From Duganella lactea (GTDB taxonomy: Bacteria > Pseudomonadota > Gammaproteobacteria > Burkholderiales > Burkholderiaceae_D): a stretch of 64,000 bases of DNA. The stretch is taken from NCBI RefSeq assembly GCF_009857505.1, contig NZ_WWCP01000008.1, forward strand, positions 1-64,000, written 5' to 3'. The notes beneath the pieces are model-generated. The model was given only the letters and a program-made list of their open reading frames with translations, was not told where the DNA came from and ran no database searches. Below, piece by piece: positions 1 through 8,578 of the stretch; position 1 is the stretch's first letter; each line of letters starts with the position of its first letter. Position numbers and translations under genes: made by a program.

Positions 1-847
1 TTTGCAGGTGTGCATGGAAGCGACCGGCGTGTATTACGAGGCCGTCGCGACGGCGCTGCATGACGCCGGCTTCATGGTGTCGGTCGCCAATCCGAGTTGC
101 GTCAAAGGCTTTGGCCAGAGCGAAAACGTGCGCAATAAAACCGATACCGCCGATGCGGCGCTGATCGCGCGCTATTGCGCCTTGATAAAGCCGGCCGCCT
201 GGTCGCCGCCCCCCCGGGAGCAGCGACAGTTACGAGCCTGGTCGCAGCGACTTCAGGCACTCAAGGATATGCGTCAGCAGGAACATAACCGGCTGGAAAG
301 CTATACCGTCAGCGGCATGACGGACGTGGCAGCGCATGCGCAAACGCTGATTGAGTGGCTCGACAAGGAGATCAAGCGTCTCGAGCAGACCATCGACGAC
401 CATATTGATGGCCACCCGCAACTCAAACGCGACGCCGAACTCATGACCAGCATCACCGGCATCGGCACCACCACGGCGGCCAGGCTGCTGGGCCAGTTCG
501 GCGACATACGGCGCTTCACCAGTGCCAAGGCGTTCGCCGCATTCCTCGGCGTCACGCCCATGCAACGCAGCTCCGGCACCTCCTTGAAAGGGCGCACCAT
601 CATCAGCCGAAGTGGCAGTACCTCAATGCGCGCGGCGCTTTACATGCCGGGACTGGTGGCCAAGCGCCACAACCCCTTGCTCAACACCTTCGCAGAGCGG
701 CTGACTAAAAATGGCATGTCAAACAAAGCGGTGATCAGTGCTGTCGTTCACAAACTGACGCATCTGATTTACGGTGTCATCCGTACTGGCAAGCCTTTCG
801 ACCCCAAATACTTATCGAAAAAGCTTGCCATTCAAGACGGTATCTGA
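1..847 (+). mobile_element. IS110-family transposase, 5' end cut off by the window
   Basis: The reading frame is open from the window edge and ends with TGA at 845-847. The visible part begins in the RuvC-like DEDD domain: CMEATGVYYEA carries the conserved Glu and NKTDTADAALIARY the paired Asp residues; the first Asp lies upstream of the window. A coiled linker (about residues 85-135) leads to the C-terminal transposase-20 domain (SITGIGTTTAARLLGQFGD, then FLGVTPMQRSSG and the Ser-containing RSGSTSMRAALYMP). The frame looks intact, so the element may be active. IS110 elements lack typical inverted repeats, and none is seen. In the IS110 group the recombination-guiding RNA is encoded upstream of the transposase, which would be outside this window. 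The stop lies 14 bases from the end of the convergent siderophore-receptor gene, so the element boundary must be close to 847-862. Confidence 0.9.
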
Positions 848-861
848 CACCGGTTTTTGCC

Positions 862-2997
862 TTACAGCTTGTAGCGCAGTGTCAGGGCGATGCTGCGCGG
901 GGCGCCTGGCTGGCTCAGGTTGGGGCTGGAGCCGTGGCCGGAGATGATGTAGCCGGTGTCGCCGAGGTTGTTCAGGTTCAGTTGCACTTCATATTTCGTC
1001 GCCTGGTAGGCCAGCATGGCGTCGGCCGTCACGTAGCCCGGCAGCGTGACCGTGTTGCCGGGATTGGCGAAGCGGCTGCCCACCGCGTTGACGCCGCCGC
1101 CGACGCGCCAGCCGGCGCCCAACGCTTTCGTCAGCCACAGGTTGCCGCTGTTGCGCGCGGTGAGCGTGGCGCGCTTGCCTTGCACCCGCACGCGCGCGGC
1201 GGTGGTCGTGCCGGCCTGGTTGACGCTGGTGTCGAGCGCCACCGATTCGGTGATCTTGGCGTCGGTGTAGGCGTAGCCGGCCATCACGTTCCAGGCGTTG
1301 CCGAGGTCGGCGTTGAAGGTCAGCTCCAGCCCGTCCGAGCGCTGCTTGCCGATCGGGATGATGCGGTTGGTCAGCGGATCGGTCACCTTGATGTTGTCGC
1401 GCTCCAGGCGGTACAGCGATACCGTCGCGCTGGCGCGGCCGTTCCACAGGTCGTACTTGCCGCCCACCTCGGCGTTGCGGGTGGTTTCCGGCGCCAGGTC
1501 GGCGTTGTTGGCGGCCAGCGCGAAGTTTTCGCCGCTCGGCTGGAACGACCGGCTCCACGAGGCGTAGTACGATTGCTGCTGGTCCGGCTGCCACACCAGT
1601 CCGGCGCGCGGGCTCCAGGCGGTGTCGGTGCGGCCGAGGTTGGCCGTGGTGACGCCGGCGGCGGTCTGCAGCCGCGATTGCTGTTCGAAGCGGTCGTAGC
1701 GCGCGCCGAGCAGGGCTTTCCATTGTTCGTTGAACACCAGCGCGTCCTGCACGTAGCCGGCCGCGGTCTTGTAGGTGCCGTAGGTGTCGGTGCGCGCGCC
1801 CAGACGCGCCGGATCGACCACCGGCAGCACCGGGTTGAAGATCGAGACGTTGCTGGCGACCACCACGGCGGCGTTGGTGAAGGCGTCCTTGCTTTGCTCG
1901 CCGTATTCGACGCCGTACAGCACTTCGTGACGGACGCCGCCGGTGCTCAGTTGTTGCGTCAGCTCGGTCTGGTTGGTCCAGCCGTGTTCCTTGCGCACCA
2001 GCTTGGCGTGGCCCAGCGACATGGTGCCCGCCACTTCGTTGACGTTGCCGGAGATGTTGGTGTTGTTGCGGTCCAGCTTGTAGTCGTAGAAGCGCAAGCC
2101 GTTGCGCAGCGACAGCGTCGGGCTGAACTTGTGGGTCAGCGTGGCGGCATATGAGGTCACGCGCGACTGGCTGGTGTCGGCCAGGCTGGCGTTGGCGGCG
2201 CCGTAGTACTGGCTGGCGTCGACGTTGACCGGACGGCCCTGGTACGATGGAATGCCGAAGTCGGTCAGGCGGCGGTCTTCCAGGTAGTCGGCCTGCAGCA
2301 GCACCTTGGTGTCGGCCGATACGCGCAGCGCCACCGATGGCGCGATCGCGCTGCGGTCGAGGAATTGCTGGTCGCGGTAGCTGTCGGCTTTTTCGCGCGC
2401 GCCGGTCAGGCGCCACGACACGGTTTCGCCGGCGCGGCCGAAGTCGATCTCGCCGCGACGGCCGGCATGGTCGCTCAGACTGACGCTGAGGTCGTTGATG
2501 TCGGCGCCCGGTTTCTTGGTCACCCGGTTGACCAGGCCGCCCGAGGAGCCGCGTCCGTACAGCACCGCCGCCGGTCCCTTGACCACTTCCAGCCGGTCGA
2601 TATTGGACAGGTCGCGGAAGTACAGCGCGTCGTCGCGGAAGCCGTCGACGAACTGGTCGCCGATGGCGGTGAAGCCGCGAATGAAGACCTGGTCGCGCTG
2701 GCCATCGCCGGTGGACAGGCCGACGCCCGGCACGGTCTTGAGCACGTCTTGCAGCGAGGTGGCGTGCATGTCCTTGATGACGGCGGCCGGGATGACGTTG
2801 ACGGTCTGCGGCACGTCCCGCAGTTCCATGTCGGTCTTGGTGGCGCCGCACGAGTCGCGCGGCACGTAGCTGTGGGTGTCCTCCTTGGCGCCGGTCACTT
2901 GCACCACCGGCAACTGCTGGTCTTGCGCGTGCGCCACCGGCGCCAGCGCGAACGCCGACATCACCGCTGCGCTGACAGCCTTCATGCTTACACTCAT
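862..2997 (-). CDS. TonB-dependent siderophore receptor
   Basis: This 711-residue outer-membrane protein would import a ferric siderophore using energy from TonB-ExbBD. Residues 1-24 form a signal peptide ending AHA. The plug domain (about residues 50-165) has the typical DVPQTVNVIPAAVIKD stretch and the YGRGSSGGLVNRVTKKP signature of siderophore receptors (FpvA/FhuE/FoxA type). The remainder reads as alternating beta-strands of the 22-stranded barrel, and it ends ALTLRYKL. There is no N-terminal signalling extension, so it is not an obvious transducer. A Fur-like box lies about 40 bases upstream of the ATG, which supports iron repression. The gene is divergent from the PadR regulator. The siderophore cannot be named from sequence, and no biosynthesis genes are nearby. 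Confidence 0.92.
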   Translation of the reverse strand: MSVSMKAVSAAVMSAFALAPVAHAQDQQLPVVQVTGAKEDTHSYVPRDSCGATKTDMELRDVPQTVNVIPAAVIKDMHATSLQDVLKTVPGVGLSTGDGQRDQVFIRGFTAIGDQFVDGFRDDALYFRDLSNIDRLEVVKGPAAVLYGRGSSGGLVNRVTKKPGADINDLSVSLSDHAGRRGEIDFGRAGETVSWRLTGAREKADSYRDQQFLDRSAIAPSVALRVSADTKVLLQADYLEDRRLTDFGIPSYQGRPVNVDASQYYGAANASLADTSQSRVTSYAATLTHKFSPTLSLRNGLRFYDYKLDRNNTNISGNVNEVAGTMSLGHAKLVRKEHGWTNQTELTQQLSTGGVRHEVLYGVEYGEQSKDAFTNAAVVVASNVSIFNPVLPVVDPARLGARTDTYGTYKTAAGYVQDALVFNEQWKALLGARYDRFEQQSRLQTAAGVTTANLGRTDTAWSPRAGLVWQPDQQQSYYASWSRSFQPSGENFALAANNADLAPETTRNAEVGGKYDLWNGRASATVSLYRLERDNIKVTDPLTNRIIPIGKQRSDGLELTFNADLGNAWNVMAGYAYTDAKITESVALDTSVNQAGTTTAARVRVQGKRATLTARNSGNLWLTKALGAGWRVGGGVNAVGSRFANPGNTVTLPGYVTADAMLAYQATKYEVQLNLNNLGDTGYIISGHGSSPNLSQPGAPRSIALTLRYKL

Positions 2998-3035
2998 TTC
3001 ATCCTCGATTGCAAAACGTAAAGCGTCATTCTAAT

Positions 3036-3054
3036 CGATAATGAGAATCAGTCG
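3036..3054 (-). promoter_or_regulatory. Candidate Fur box
   Basis: The stretch cgataatgagaatcagtcg contains gataatgagaat, close to the repeated NATAAT half-sites of the Fur consensus. It lies 39-57 bases upstream of the ATG of the siderophore receptor, the expected place for iron-dependent repression. Fur binding is inference from the motif. Confidence 0.65.
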
Positions 3055-3100
3055 CAATAAAATGTTGCAAATCAGCGCTTGCGGTCTGTGTGAGAAGGTT

Positions 3101-3129
3101 TAAGATATATCGTAATAAGTTATATCTTA
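3101..3129 (+). promoter_or_regulatory. Palindromic operator for the PadR regulator
   Basis: A perfect 9-bp inverted repeat, taagatata (3101-3109) and tatatctta (3121-3129), is separated by 11 bases and ends next to the ribosome binding site aaggag of the PadR gene. PadR-family regulators, including E. coli YqjI, bind AT-rich dyads in their own promoters, so autoregulation is likely. It sits in the divergent region shared with the siderophore receptor and may act on that promoter too. Confidence 0.6.
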
Positions 3130-3140
3130 AGGAGTTCACC

Positions 3141-3668
3141 ATGTTTCACCGTCATTCCCATCATCACCCACATGGCCCGCACGGCCATCCGCACCATGGC
3201 GGCGGCCACGGCCCGCGCGGCCGCGGTCCGAAAATGTTTGACGCCGGCGCCATGCGCTACGTCGTGCTGCAACTGATCGCCGAGAAGCCACGCCATGGCT
3301 ACGAAATCATCAAGGAGCTGGAGCAGCGTTCCGGCGGCGGCTATTCGCCGAGCCCGGGCGCCATCTATCCGCTGCTGTCGATGCTGCTGGACATGGGCCA
3401 CGTCGTGGCCTCGGCGGACGGCAACAAGAAGCTGCACACCATCACGCCGGAAGGCGAGGCGTTCCTGGCCGAGAACCGCCAGTTTGTCGACGCCATCCTG
3501 GCGCGCATGGCGGAAGGCGACGAGCACCGCGACGGCCTGCGCAGCGCCATGCACGAACTGAAGCACGCGGCCATCGAGCAGGCGCGCGCCGCCAACCATC
3601 AGCCCGAACGCATCGAGCAGATCCGCGCGATCCTGCGCCGGGCGGTCGAGGACATCAACGCCTTATGA
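3141..3668 (+). CDS. YqjI-like PadR-family transcriptional regulator with His-rich N-terminus
   Basis: The start is ATG 3141, behind aaggag at 3129-3134; a longer in-frame reading would run through the operator. The 175-residue product begins with a tail holding 11 histidines in the first 23 residues. It is followed by a PadR winged helix (about residues 35-110) with the family signatures HGYEIIKELE and SPSPGAIYPLLSML, then a helical dimerisation tail. This architecture matches E. coli YqjI, a nickel-binding PadR repressor with a His-rich N-terminus that controls ferric reductase yqjH and itself. Here there is no yqjH; the downstream partner is an MFS exporter overlapping by 4 bases, and the divergent gene is a siderophore receptor. 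A metal-sensing role is inference from the His tail and neighbours. Confidence 0.88.
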   Translation: MFHRHSHHHPHGPHGHPHHGGGHGPRGRGPKMFDAGAMRYVVLQLIAEKPRHGYEIIKELEQRSGGGYSPSPGAIYPLLSMLLDMGHVVASADGNKKLHTITPEGEAFLAENRQFVDAILARMAEGDEHRDGLRSAMHELKHAAIEQARAANHQPERIEQIRAILRRAVEDINAL

Positions 3669-4903
3669 GTGTCCCGTTGACGCCGGCGCGCGAGCGCCTT
3701 GTGTTGTGGTTGCTGGCGCTGACGCAGTTCACCGTCATCATGGATTTCATGGTGATGATGCCGCTGGCGCCGCAGCTGATGAGCGCCTTCGCCATCACGC
3801 CGGCGGCGGTGTCCGGCGCGGTGTCGGTCTATGCCTGGTGCGCCGGCCTGTCCGGCCTGGCCGCCGCCATGTACATCGACCGCTTCGACCGCCGCAAGCT
3901 GCTGCTGACGGTGTTCGCGCTGTTCACGCTGTCCAACCTGGCGTGCGCCGCCGCGCCCAGCTTCCAGGTGCTGGTGCTGTCGCGCGCCTTCGCCGGCCTG
4001 ACCGGCGGCATTCTCGGCGCCATCGTCATGGCCATCATCGGCGACCTGATCCCGGCCAACCGGCGGGGCGCCGCCACCGGCATCGTGATGACCTCGTTCA
4101 GCATGGCCTCGGTGGCCGGCGTGCCGGCCGGCGTGATGCTGGCCGCGCACTACGGTTGGGCCTCGCCGTTCTACATTCTGGTGCTGTGCTCGCTGCCGAT
4201 CCTGCTACTGGCCGCGCGCGTGCTGCCGCCGCTGGACAGCCATCTGCCCAACCGCACGCCGCTGTCCGCCATGCTGCCCGAGCTGGTCGCGTTGTACCAG
4301 GAGCCGATGCATCTGAGAGCGTTCCTGCTGTCGGCGGTCAGCATGCTGACCGGCATGCTGGTGATCCCCTTCATTTCGCCGGTGCTGGTGAGTAACGTCG
4401 GCCTGCGGCCGGAGGAGGTCAGCTACGTTTATCTGGCCGGCGGTGTGGCGACGTTCTTCACCGCGCGCAAGATCGGCGCCTGGTCGGACCGGGTCGGCGC
4501 GCACAAGGTGTACCGCATCGTCTCGGCGCTGTTTGTGCTGCCGGTGCTGTTCCTGACGCATCTGCCGGCGCTGCCGTTGCTGGGCGTGGTGCTGTTCTTC
4601 CCATTCTTCATGGTGCTGGCGTCGGGCCGCAATATTCCGATGCAGGCGCTGATGACCACGGTGCCCGAGCCGTCGCGCCGTGGCGCTTTCCTCAGCGCCA
4701 ACGCGGCCATCCAGCAAGTCGGTACCGGGCTCGGCGCGTTGCTGGGCGGGTTGACCTTGCAGACGCAGGCGTCCGGCCATATCGATGGCTACGGCCTGAA
4801 CGGCTGGATCGCGGCCGCGCTGGCCATGCTGACGGTGTGGTGGGTAGGGCAGGTGCGCGGCGCCGCACAGGGGAAGGCGGCGCCGGTGGAGAAGGCGGCT
4901 TAG
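3665..4903 (+). CDS. MFS exporter, coupled to the PadR regulator
   Basis: This 412-residue major facilitator protein has about twelve hydrophobic segments. The first is LWLLALTQFTVIMDFMVMMP. The loop 2-3 signature is YIDRFDRRKLLL, and GDLIPANRRGAATGIVMTSF is typical of the drug/sugar-efflux (AraJ/YdhP-like) group. Its ATG overlaps the stop of the PadR gene (ATGA at 3665-3668), so the two are probably translationally coupled. PadR regulators often control adjacent transporters. Given the His-rich regulator and divergent siderophore receptor, export of a metal chelate or siderophore is plausible, but the substrate is unknown. The stop overlaps the stop of the convergent gene by 4 bases. Confidence 0.85.
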   Translation: MSVPLTPARERLVLWLLALTQFTVIMDFMVMMPLAPQLMSAFAITPAAVSGAVSVYAWCAGLSGLAAAMYIDRFDRRKLLLTVFALFTLSNLACAAAPSFQVLVLSRAFAGLTGGILGAIVMAIIGDLIPANRRGAATGIVMTSFSMASVAGVPAGVMLAAHYGWASPFYILVLCSLPILLLAARVLPPLDSHLPNRTPLSAMLPELVALYQEPMHLRAFLLSAVSMLTGMLVIPFISPVLVSNVGLRPEEVSYVYLAGGVATFFTARKIGAWSDRVGAHKVYRIVSALFVLPVLFLTHLPALPLLGVVLFFPFFMVLASGRNIPMQALMTTVPEPSRRGAFLSANAAIQQVGTGLGALLGGLTLQTQASGHIDGYGLNGWIAAALAMLTVWWVGQVRGAAQGKAAPVEKAA

Positions 4904-5514
4904 TTGTCGATGGCGGTGCGCTTGCCGGGATGTTTCTCGCGGCGCCAGCGGCCCAGGCTGATGGCTTCGTCGCTGCTGGCGTCTTCGACCAGGATTTCAT
5001 CGTCGCTGGACGAGACCAGGAAGCTTTCCCAGCGCAACGCCGCGTCGGCGCTGTTTTCGACAAAGCTGAACTGCCAGTAGCTTTTGCCGTTGAGCTTGCG
5101 CGGCGCCGGATCGTATTCCAGCAGGCCGCCGTGGGCCTTGCCGCCCGAGTTCTTTTCAATCGCCGCCGACCAGGCTTGCAGTTCCGGCAGCGCCATCAGC
5201 GCGGCCGCGCCCTGGTCCTTGGTGCGGATGGCCGGCGGTTCGCTCGGCGGCGCCGGGTCTTTGATCTCCGGCGGGCGCTGCGGCACCACGGCCGGTGCCG
5301 GCTTCTTGACCTGGGCCGTGCTGCTGGCGCTGGCGGGCGGCGCGGGCGGCGCCTGGACCGTCACCTGCTTTTCAACGGCTGGCGAGCGGGTGAACCAGGC
5401 TGCCAAACCCAGCGCGACGACGGTCGAAGCCACGCCGGCGATGACCAGTTTGCGGGAGGACTGCTTGCTTAATTCCATGAGGAGGGGCGCTGAGACTATT
5501 TTATTGTCGGCCAT
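4900..5514 (-). CDS. Uncharacterised membrane-anchored protein
   Basis: I do not recognise this 204-residue protein. It has a short cytoplasmic N-terminus, one membrane segment at about residues 23-41 (LVIAGVASTVVALGLAAWF), and a Pro/Ala-rich linker to about residue 95. A small C-terminal domain (about residues 105-190) contains GKSYWQFSFVENSADAALRWESFLVSSSDDE. The layout suggests a periplasmic domain held away from the inner membrane by a flexible linker. ATG 5514 is the longest start and has no clear ribosome binding site; ATG 5478 is an alternative but also lacks one. The gene stands alone, convergent with the MFS gene. Confidence 0.7.
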   Translation of the reverse strand: MADNKIVSAPLLMELSKQSSRKLVIAGVASTVVALGLAAWFTRSPAVEKQVTVQAPPAPPASASSTAQVKKPAPAVVPQRPPEIKDPAPPSEPPAIRTKDQGAAALMALPELQAWSAAIEKNSGGKAHGGLLEYDPAPRKLNGKSYWQFSFVENSADAALRWESFLVSSSDDEILVEDASSDEAISLGRWRREKHPGKRTAIDN

Positions 5515-5600
5515 ACTAAACTAAAGGCATGTGAGGGGCAACTTCTGCTCCTTTTTTACGCGCTTTTCATTGTTTCTATGGTATTAAATCGTGGCTATCC

Positions 5601-5616
5601 TATACTATTTTGGTAT
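5601..5616 (+). promoter_or_regulatory. LysR-type palindromic box upstream of dgoK
   Basis: The sequence tatactattttggtat contains atac (5602-5605) and gtat (5613-5616) spaced by 7 bases, fitting the T-N11-A pattern of LysR sites. An almost identical box lies at 23560-23575 upstream of the sugar TonB receptor. It is 78 bases upstream of the chosen dgoK start. The likely binder is the GbpR-like regulator at 22579-23559; this is inference. Confidence 0.55.
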
Positions 5617-5693
5617 TCGTCCGGAGCAATAATTCATTGGCTGTTGAGGGCGGTTTTTCGTACCATCGTCCAGCACGAGTAAAGGATACGCCT

Positions 5694-6593
5694 GTGAACA
5701 AGAATATTGTGGGGATCGATTGGGGCACCAGTAACCGGCGCGCCTATCTGATAGATCAATCCGGCGCTTGCCTGGCCGAGCATGCGGACGATCAGGGCAT
5801 GCTGGCCGTCGGCGGCCGCGACCGGTTCGGCGCCTCGCTGGCCGGCTTGCTGGCGGCGATGCGACTGCCATCGGATGTGCCGGTGATCATGTCCGGCATG
5901 GTCGGCAGCGCCTCCGGCTGGCAGGAAGTGGATTATCTCGACGCCTCGGTGCCACTGGCGCGGTTGCCCAGCCATCTGGCGGCCGTCACCGATCCGGCCT
6001 GGGCCGGCCGCGCCACCATCGTTCCCGGCTATGTCTACCGCGACGGCGGCGCCGCCGACGTCATGCGCGGCGAGGAAACCCAGCTGCTGGGCGCGGTCGC
6101 GCTGGGCCATCGCGACGGTTGGATCGTGCTGCCGGGCACGCACAGCAAATGGGTGTTGCTGCGCGATGGCGTGATTCAATCGATCGCCACCTACATGACC
6201 GGCGAGTTCTTCGCCATGCTGTCCAAGGGCGGCACGCTGTCCGCCATGCTGAGCGGCGACAGCGCCAACGCCGACGGCTTTGCCACCGGCCTCACGCAGG
6301 CGGCCACGCATGCGCCGCTGACCAATTCGCTGTTCCGCGTGCGCGCCGGCGTGGTGTCGCGGTCGGCGCCGGCCGAGCAGGCGGCGGCTACCATCAGCGG
6401 CCTGCTGATCGGCGCCGAATTCGCCGCCGCCGCGCGCGCCGCCGACGGGCTGGGCATCACCGTCATCGGTTCGCCGGCGCTGGCCGCCCGTTACGCCGTG
6501 GCCGCCCAACATTTCGGCTTGACGTGCGCGGTGCTCGACCCACATCAGGTGTATTGCACCGCCGTTTCCCAATTCCTTAAGGCTAGCTCATGA
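5694..6593 (+). CDS. dgoK: 2-dehydro-3-deoxygalactonokinase
   Basis: This enzyme phosphorylates 2-keto-3-deoxy-D-galactonate with ATP, the third step from galactonate in the De Ley-Doudoroff pathway. The chosen start is GTG 5694 behind aaagga. It gives 299 residues beginning VNKNIVGIDWGTSNRRAYLI, with the phosphate-binding GIDWGTSN at the N-terminus as in DgoK. An upstream in-frame ATG at 5610 would overlap the operator-like palindrome and add 28 unrelated residues. Other family segments are VIMSGMVGSASGWQEV and IVLPGTHSKWVLL. The stop overlaps the start of the aldolase gene (ATGA), giving a coupled kinase-aldolase pair as in other dgoKA operons. Confidence 0.92.
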   Translation: MNKNIVGIDWGTSNRRAYLIDQSGACLAEHADDQGMLAVGGRDRFGASLAGLLAAMRLPSDVPVIMSGMVGSASGWQEVDYLDASVPLARLPSHLAAVTDPAWAGRATIVPGYVYRDGGAADVMRGEETQLLGAVALGHRDGWIVLPGTHSKWVLLRDGVIQSIATYMTGEFFAMLSKGGTLSAMLSGDSANADGFATGLTQAATHAPLTNSLFRVRAGVVSRSAPAEQAAATISGLLIGAEFAAAARAADGLGITVIGSPALAARYAVAAQHFGLTCAVLDPHQVYCTAVSQFLKASS

Positions 6594-7213
6594 CTACTGT
6601 ATCCCATCCCACCACCCCGCTGGTCGCCATTCTGCGCGGTCTGAATCCCGCCGAAGCGGTCGATGTCGCCCAGGTGCTGCACACCGCCGGCTTCCGCGCG
6701 CTGGAAGTGCCGCTGAACCGTCCGGGCGCGCTGGAGGCGATCGCCGCCATCGTCGCGCTGAACCTGCCGGACACGCTGGTCGGCGGCGGCACCATGCTCA
6801 CCGTTGAGCATGTCGAGGCGGTGTACGCCGCCGGCGGCCGTCTGCTGGTGTCGCCGAACTGCGTGCCGGCGGTGATCCGCCGCGCGGCCGAGCTGGGCAT
6901 GTACTGCTCGCCGGGCGTGGCCACGCCGTCCGAGGCGTTCGCCGCGCTCGACGCCGGCGCCCACGCGCTGAAGATTTTCCCGGCCGAGTCGGTCGGCCAT
7001 GGCGGCGTCAAGGCGCTCAAGAGCGTACTGCCGGCCGGCACCCCGGTGTGGCCGGTGGGCGGCGTGACGCCGGAAACGATGGCCGACTGGGTCAAAGCGG
7101 GCGCGACCGGCTTCGGCATCGGCGGCGCGCTGTACACGCCGGGCGTCACGCTGGCGCAGCTGAAGGAACGTGCTGAAGCGTTCGTCAATACCTGGCGCGC
7201 TTTGGCCGTATGA
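6590..7213 (+). CDS. dgoA: 2-dehydro-3-deoxy-6-phosphogalactonate aldolase
   Basis: This 207-residue class I aldolase splits 2-keto-3-deoxy-6-phosphogalactonate into pyruvate and glyceraldehyde-3-phosphate. It has the KDPG/KDPGal aldolase barrel: LVAILRGLNPAEAV at the N-terminus, the catalytic Glu in ALEVPLNRPG, VGGGTMLT, and the Schiff-base lysine at about residue 128 in HALKIFPAES. The KIFPAE sequence and its pairing with a galactonokinase favour KDPGal aldolase over the KDPG aldolase Eda. It is coupled to dgoK by a 4-base overlap and followed 31 bases later by the lactonase gene. Confidence 0.9.
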   Translation: MTTVSHPTTPLVAILRGLNPAEAVDVAQVLHTAGFRALEVPLNRPGALEAIAAIVALNLPDTLVGGGTMLTVEHVEAVYAAGGRLLVSPNCVPAVIRRAAELGMYCSPGVATPSEAFAALDAGAHALKIFPAESVGHGGVKALKSVLPAGTPVWPVGGVTPETMADWVKAGATGFGIGGALYTPGVTLAQLKERAEAFVNTWRALAV

Positions 7214-7244
7214 TGGCGGTGGTCTACTTTACGGAATCGAACTG

Positions 7245-8126
7245 ATGAGCAAGCATGATGTGCGCTGCCTGTGGGAAGCGGGCGCGCAACTGGGCGAAGG
7301 CCCGTTGTGGGTGGCGGAACAGCATCGTCTGTACTTTGTCGACCTGAAGAACCAGACGCTGCACGCGATCGAAGTCGACAGCGGCGCGCGCCGCAGCTGG
7401 GCGATGCCGGACTTCATCTGCTGGCTGATCGCGCGCCGCGACGGCGACGGTTTCATGGCCGGCCTGCGCGACGGCATCGCCCGCGTGTGGCTGGAGCCGG
7501 AGCTGCGCATCGAGTATCTGCACCGTCCGTTCGCCGAAGGCAGCGGGCTGCGCATGAACGACGCCAAGGTCGACAGCACAGGCCGCCTCTGGGCCGGTTC
7601 CATGCACAACACCGATTACGCCCAGGCGGTGGGCAAGCTGTTCCGTCTGGAGACGGATCACACGCTGCACGTGGCCGACGAGGGCTACCACATCTGCAAC
7701 GGCCCGACCTTCAGCCTGGACGGCGCCACCATGTACCACACCGACAGTTTCGAAGGCCGCACCTATGCCTATCCGCTGTCGGCGGACGGCACGCTGGGCG
7801 AGCCGCGCGTGTGGCGCCAGTTCGGCGAAGGCGAAGGTTCGCCGGACGGCATGACGGTTGACAGCGAAGGCTGCGTGTGGATCGCGCAATGGGGCGGTGG
7901 CCGCGTCTGCCGTTATGCGGCGTCGGGCGAGTTGCTGGACACGATTCCGGTGCCGGTCCGCAATCCCGCCTCGTGCACCTTCGGCGGCGCCGACCTGAAA
8001 ACCTTGTTCATCACCACCGCCAGCGAAGACAACACGCCGGAACAACTGGCGGCCCACCCGCTGACCGGCGCCGTGTTCGCGGTCCGCGTCGACGTGCCAG
8101 GCCTGCCGGCGGCGCGCTTCGGCTAA
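7245..8126 (+). CDS. SMP-30/gluconolactonase-family sugar lactonase (probable galactonolactonase)
   Basis: The 293-residue protein is a six-bladed SMP-30/LRE lactonase that would hydrolyse a sugar-acid lactone such as D-galactono-1,4-lactone. All metal-ligand motifs are present: Glu18 in LGEGPLW, the Asn/Asp of LRMNDAKVD, the Asn of HICNGPTFSLDG, and the Asp of SPDGMTVDSEG. ATG 7245 is chosen because it places Glu18 where the family has it. The gene follows dgoK-dgoA in the same direction and completes the lactone-to-pyruvate part except for the dehydratase dgoD, which lies 12 kb downstream. Other aldonolactones cannot be excluded. Confidence 0.85.
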   Translation: MSKHDVRCLWEAGAQLGEGPLWVAEQHRLYFVDLKNQTLHAIEVDSGARRSWAMPDFICWLIARRDGDGFMAGLRDGIARVWLEPELRIEYLHRPFAEGSGLRMNDAKVDSTGRLWAGSMHNTDYAQAVGKLFRLETDHTLHVADEGYHICNGPTFSLDGATMYHTDSFEGRTYAYPLSADGTLGEPRVWRQFGEGEGSPDGMTVDSEGCVWIAQWGGGRVCRYAASGELLDTIPVPVRNPASCTFGGADLKTLFITTASEDNTPEQLAAHPLTGAVFAVRVDVPGLPAARFG

Positions 8127-8155
8127 AATGCGGGCTTTAGCAATCGTGTCACGCC

Positions 8156-8578
8156 ATGCAAAGCCCAGCGCCTAAATATCTCCACCTCGGCCCGGACGCA
8201 GACCTTCCCGCATTGGAAGGGCTGCGCCAGTTCAAAACCATCCTCGTCGCCGATGCCGATGTGCAGCAGACGATGATGTGGGAGGTCAGCCGCTGGCTGA
8301 TCGAATCCGGTTGCCTGTACGCGCTGGCGTGGGGCAAGGATTGCGAGCAGTGGCGTGAGGCACTGGAAGACGCCGCGCTGGAAGCCGTCAACTACGAAGA
8401 CCTGCCCGACGAGCGTCGCGTCCACGTCACCGCCCACGACGAAGACGACCTGGAAGAAGTCTTCTGGTTCGCCCGGCACCGGGCCTCGCATCCAGCCGAG
8501 CTCCAACAAACCCTCATCCTCCACATCGCCGCCACCCAGCGTCGCGAAGAAATCGAAGCTCAGTACCGCGACGCTTGA
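8156..8578 (+). CDS. DUF7684-like protein of unknown function
   Basis: This 140-residue acidic cytoplasmic protein has no signal peptide or membrane segment. It contains the run MMWEVSRWLIESGCLYALAW followed by GKDCEQW, then EDDLEEVFWFARHRASHP and TLILHIA, which I recognise as the pattern of the DUF7684 family; that match is from memory. No catalytic motif is evident. It starts 29 bases after the lactonase stop and could be cotranscribed, but nothing ties it to sugar metabolism. Confidence 0.7.
   Translation: MQSPAPKYLHLGPDADLPALEGLRQFKTILVADADVQQTMMWEVSRWLIESGCLYALAWGKDCEQWREALEDAALEAVNYEDLPDERRVHVTAHDEDDLEEVFWFARHRASHPAELQQTLILHIAATQRREEIEAQYRDA

Noticed and set aside
934..2154. Long plus-strand frame opposite the siderophore receptor
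   Set aside because: It is a shadow of the receptor gene: low-complexity Arg/Val/Gly composition, no family match, and the opposite strand encodes a clear TonB receptor.
5610..5693. Earlier ATG start for dgoK
   Set aside because: It would add residues absent from DgoK proteins and place the coding region inside the palindromic box; GTG 5694 has a ribosome binding site and a standard N-terminus.
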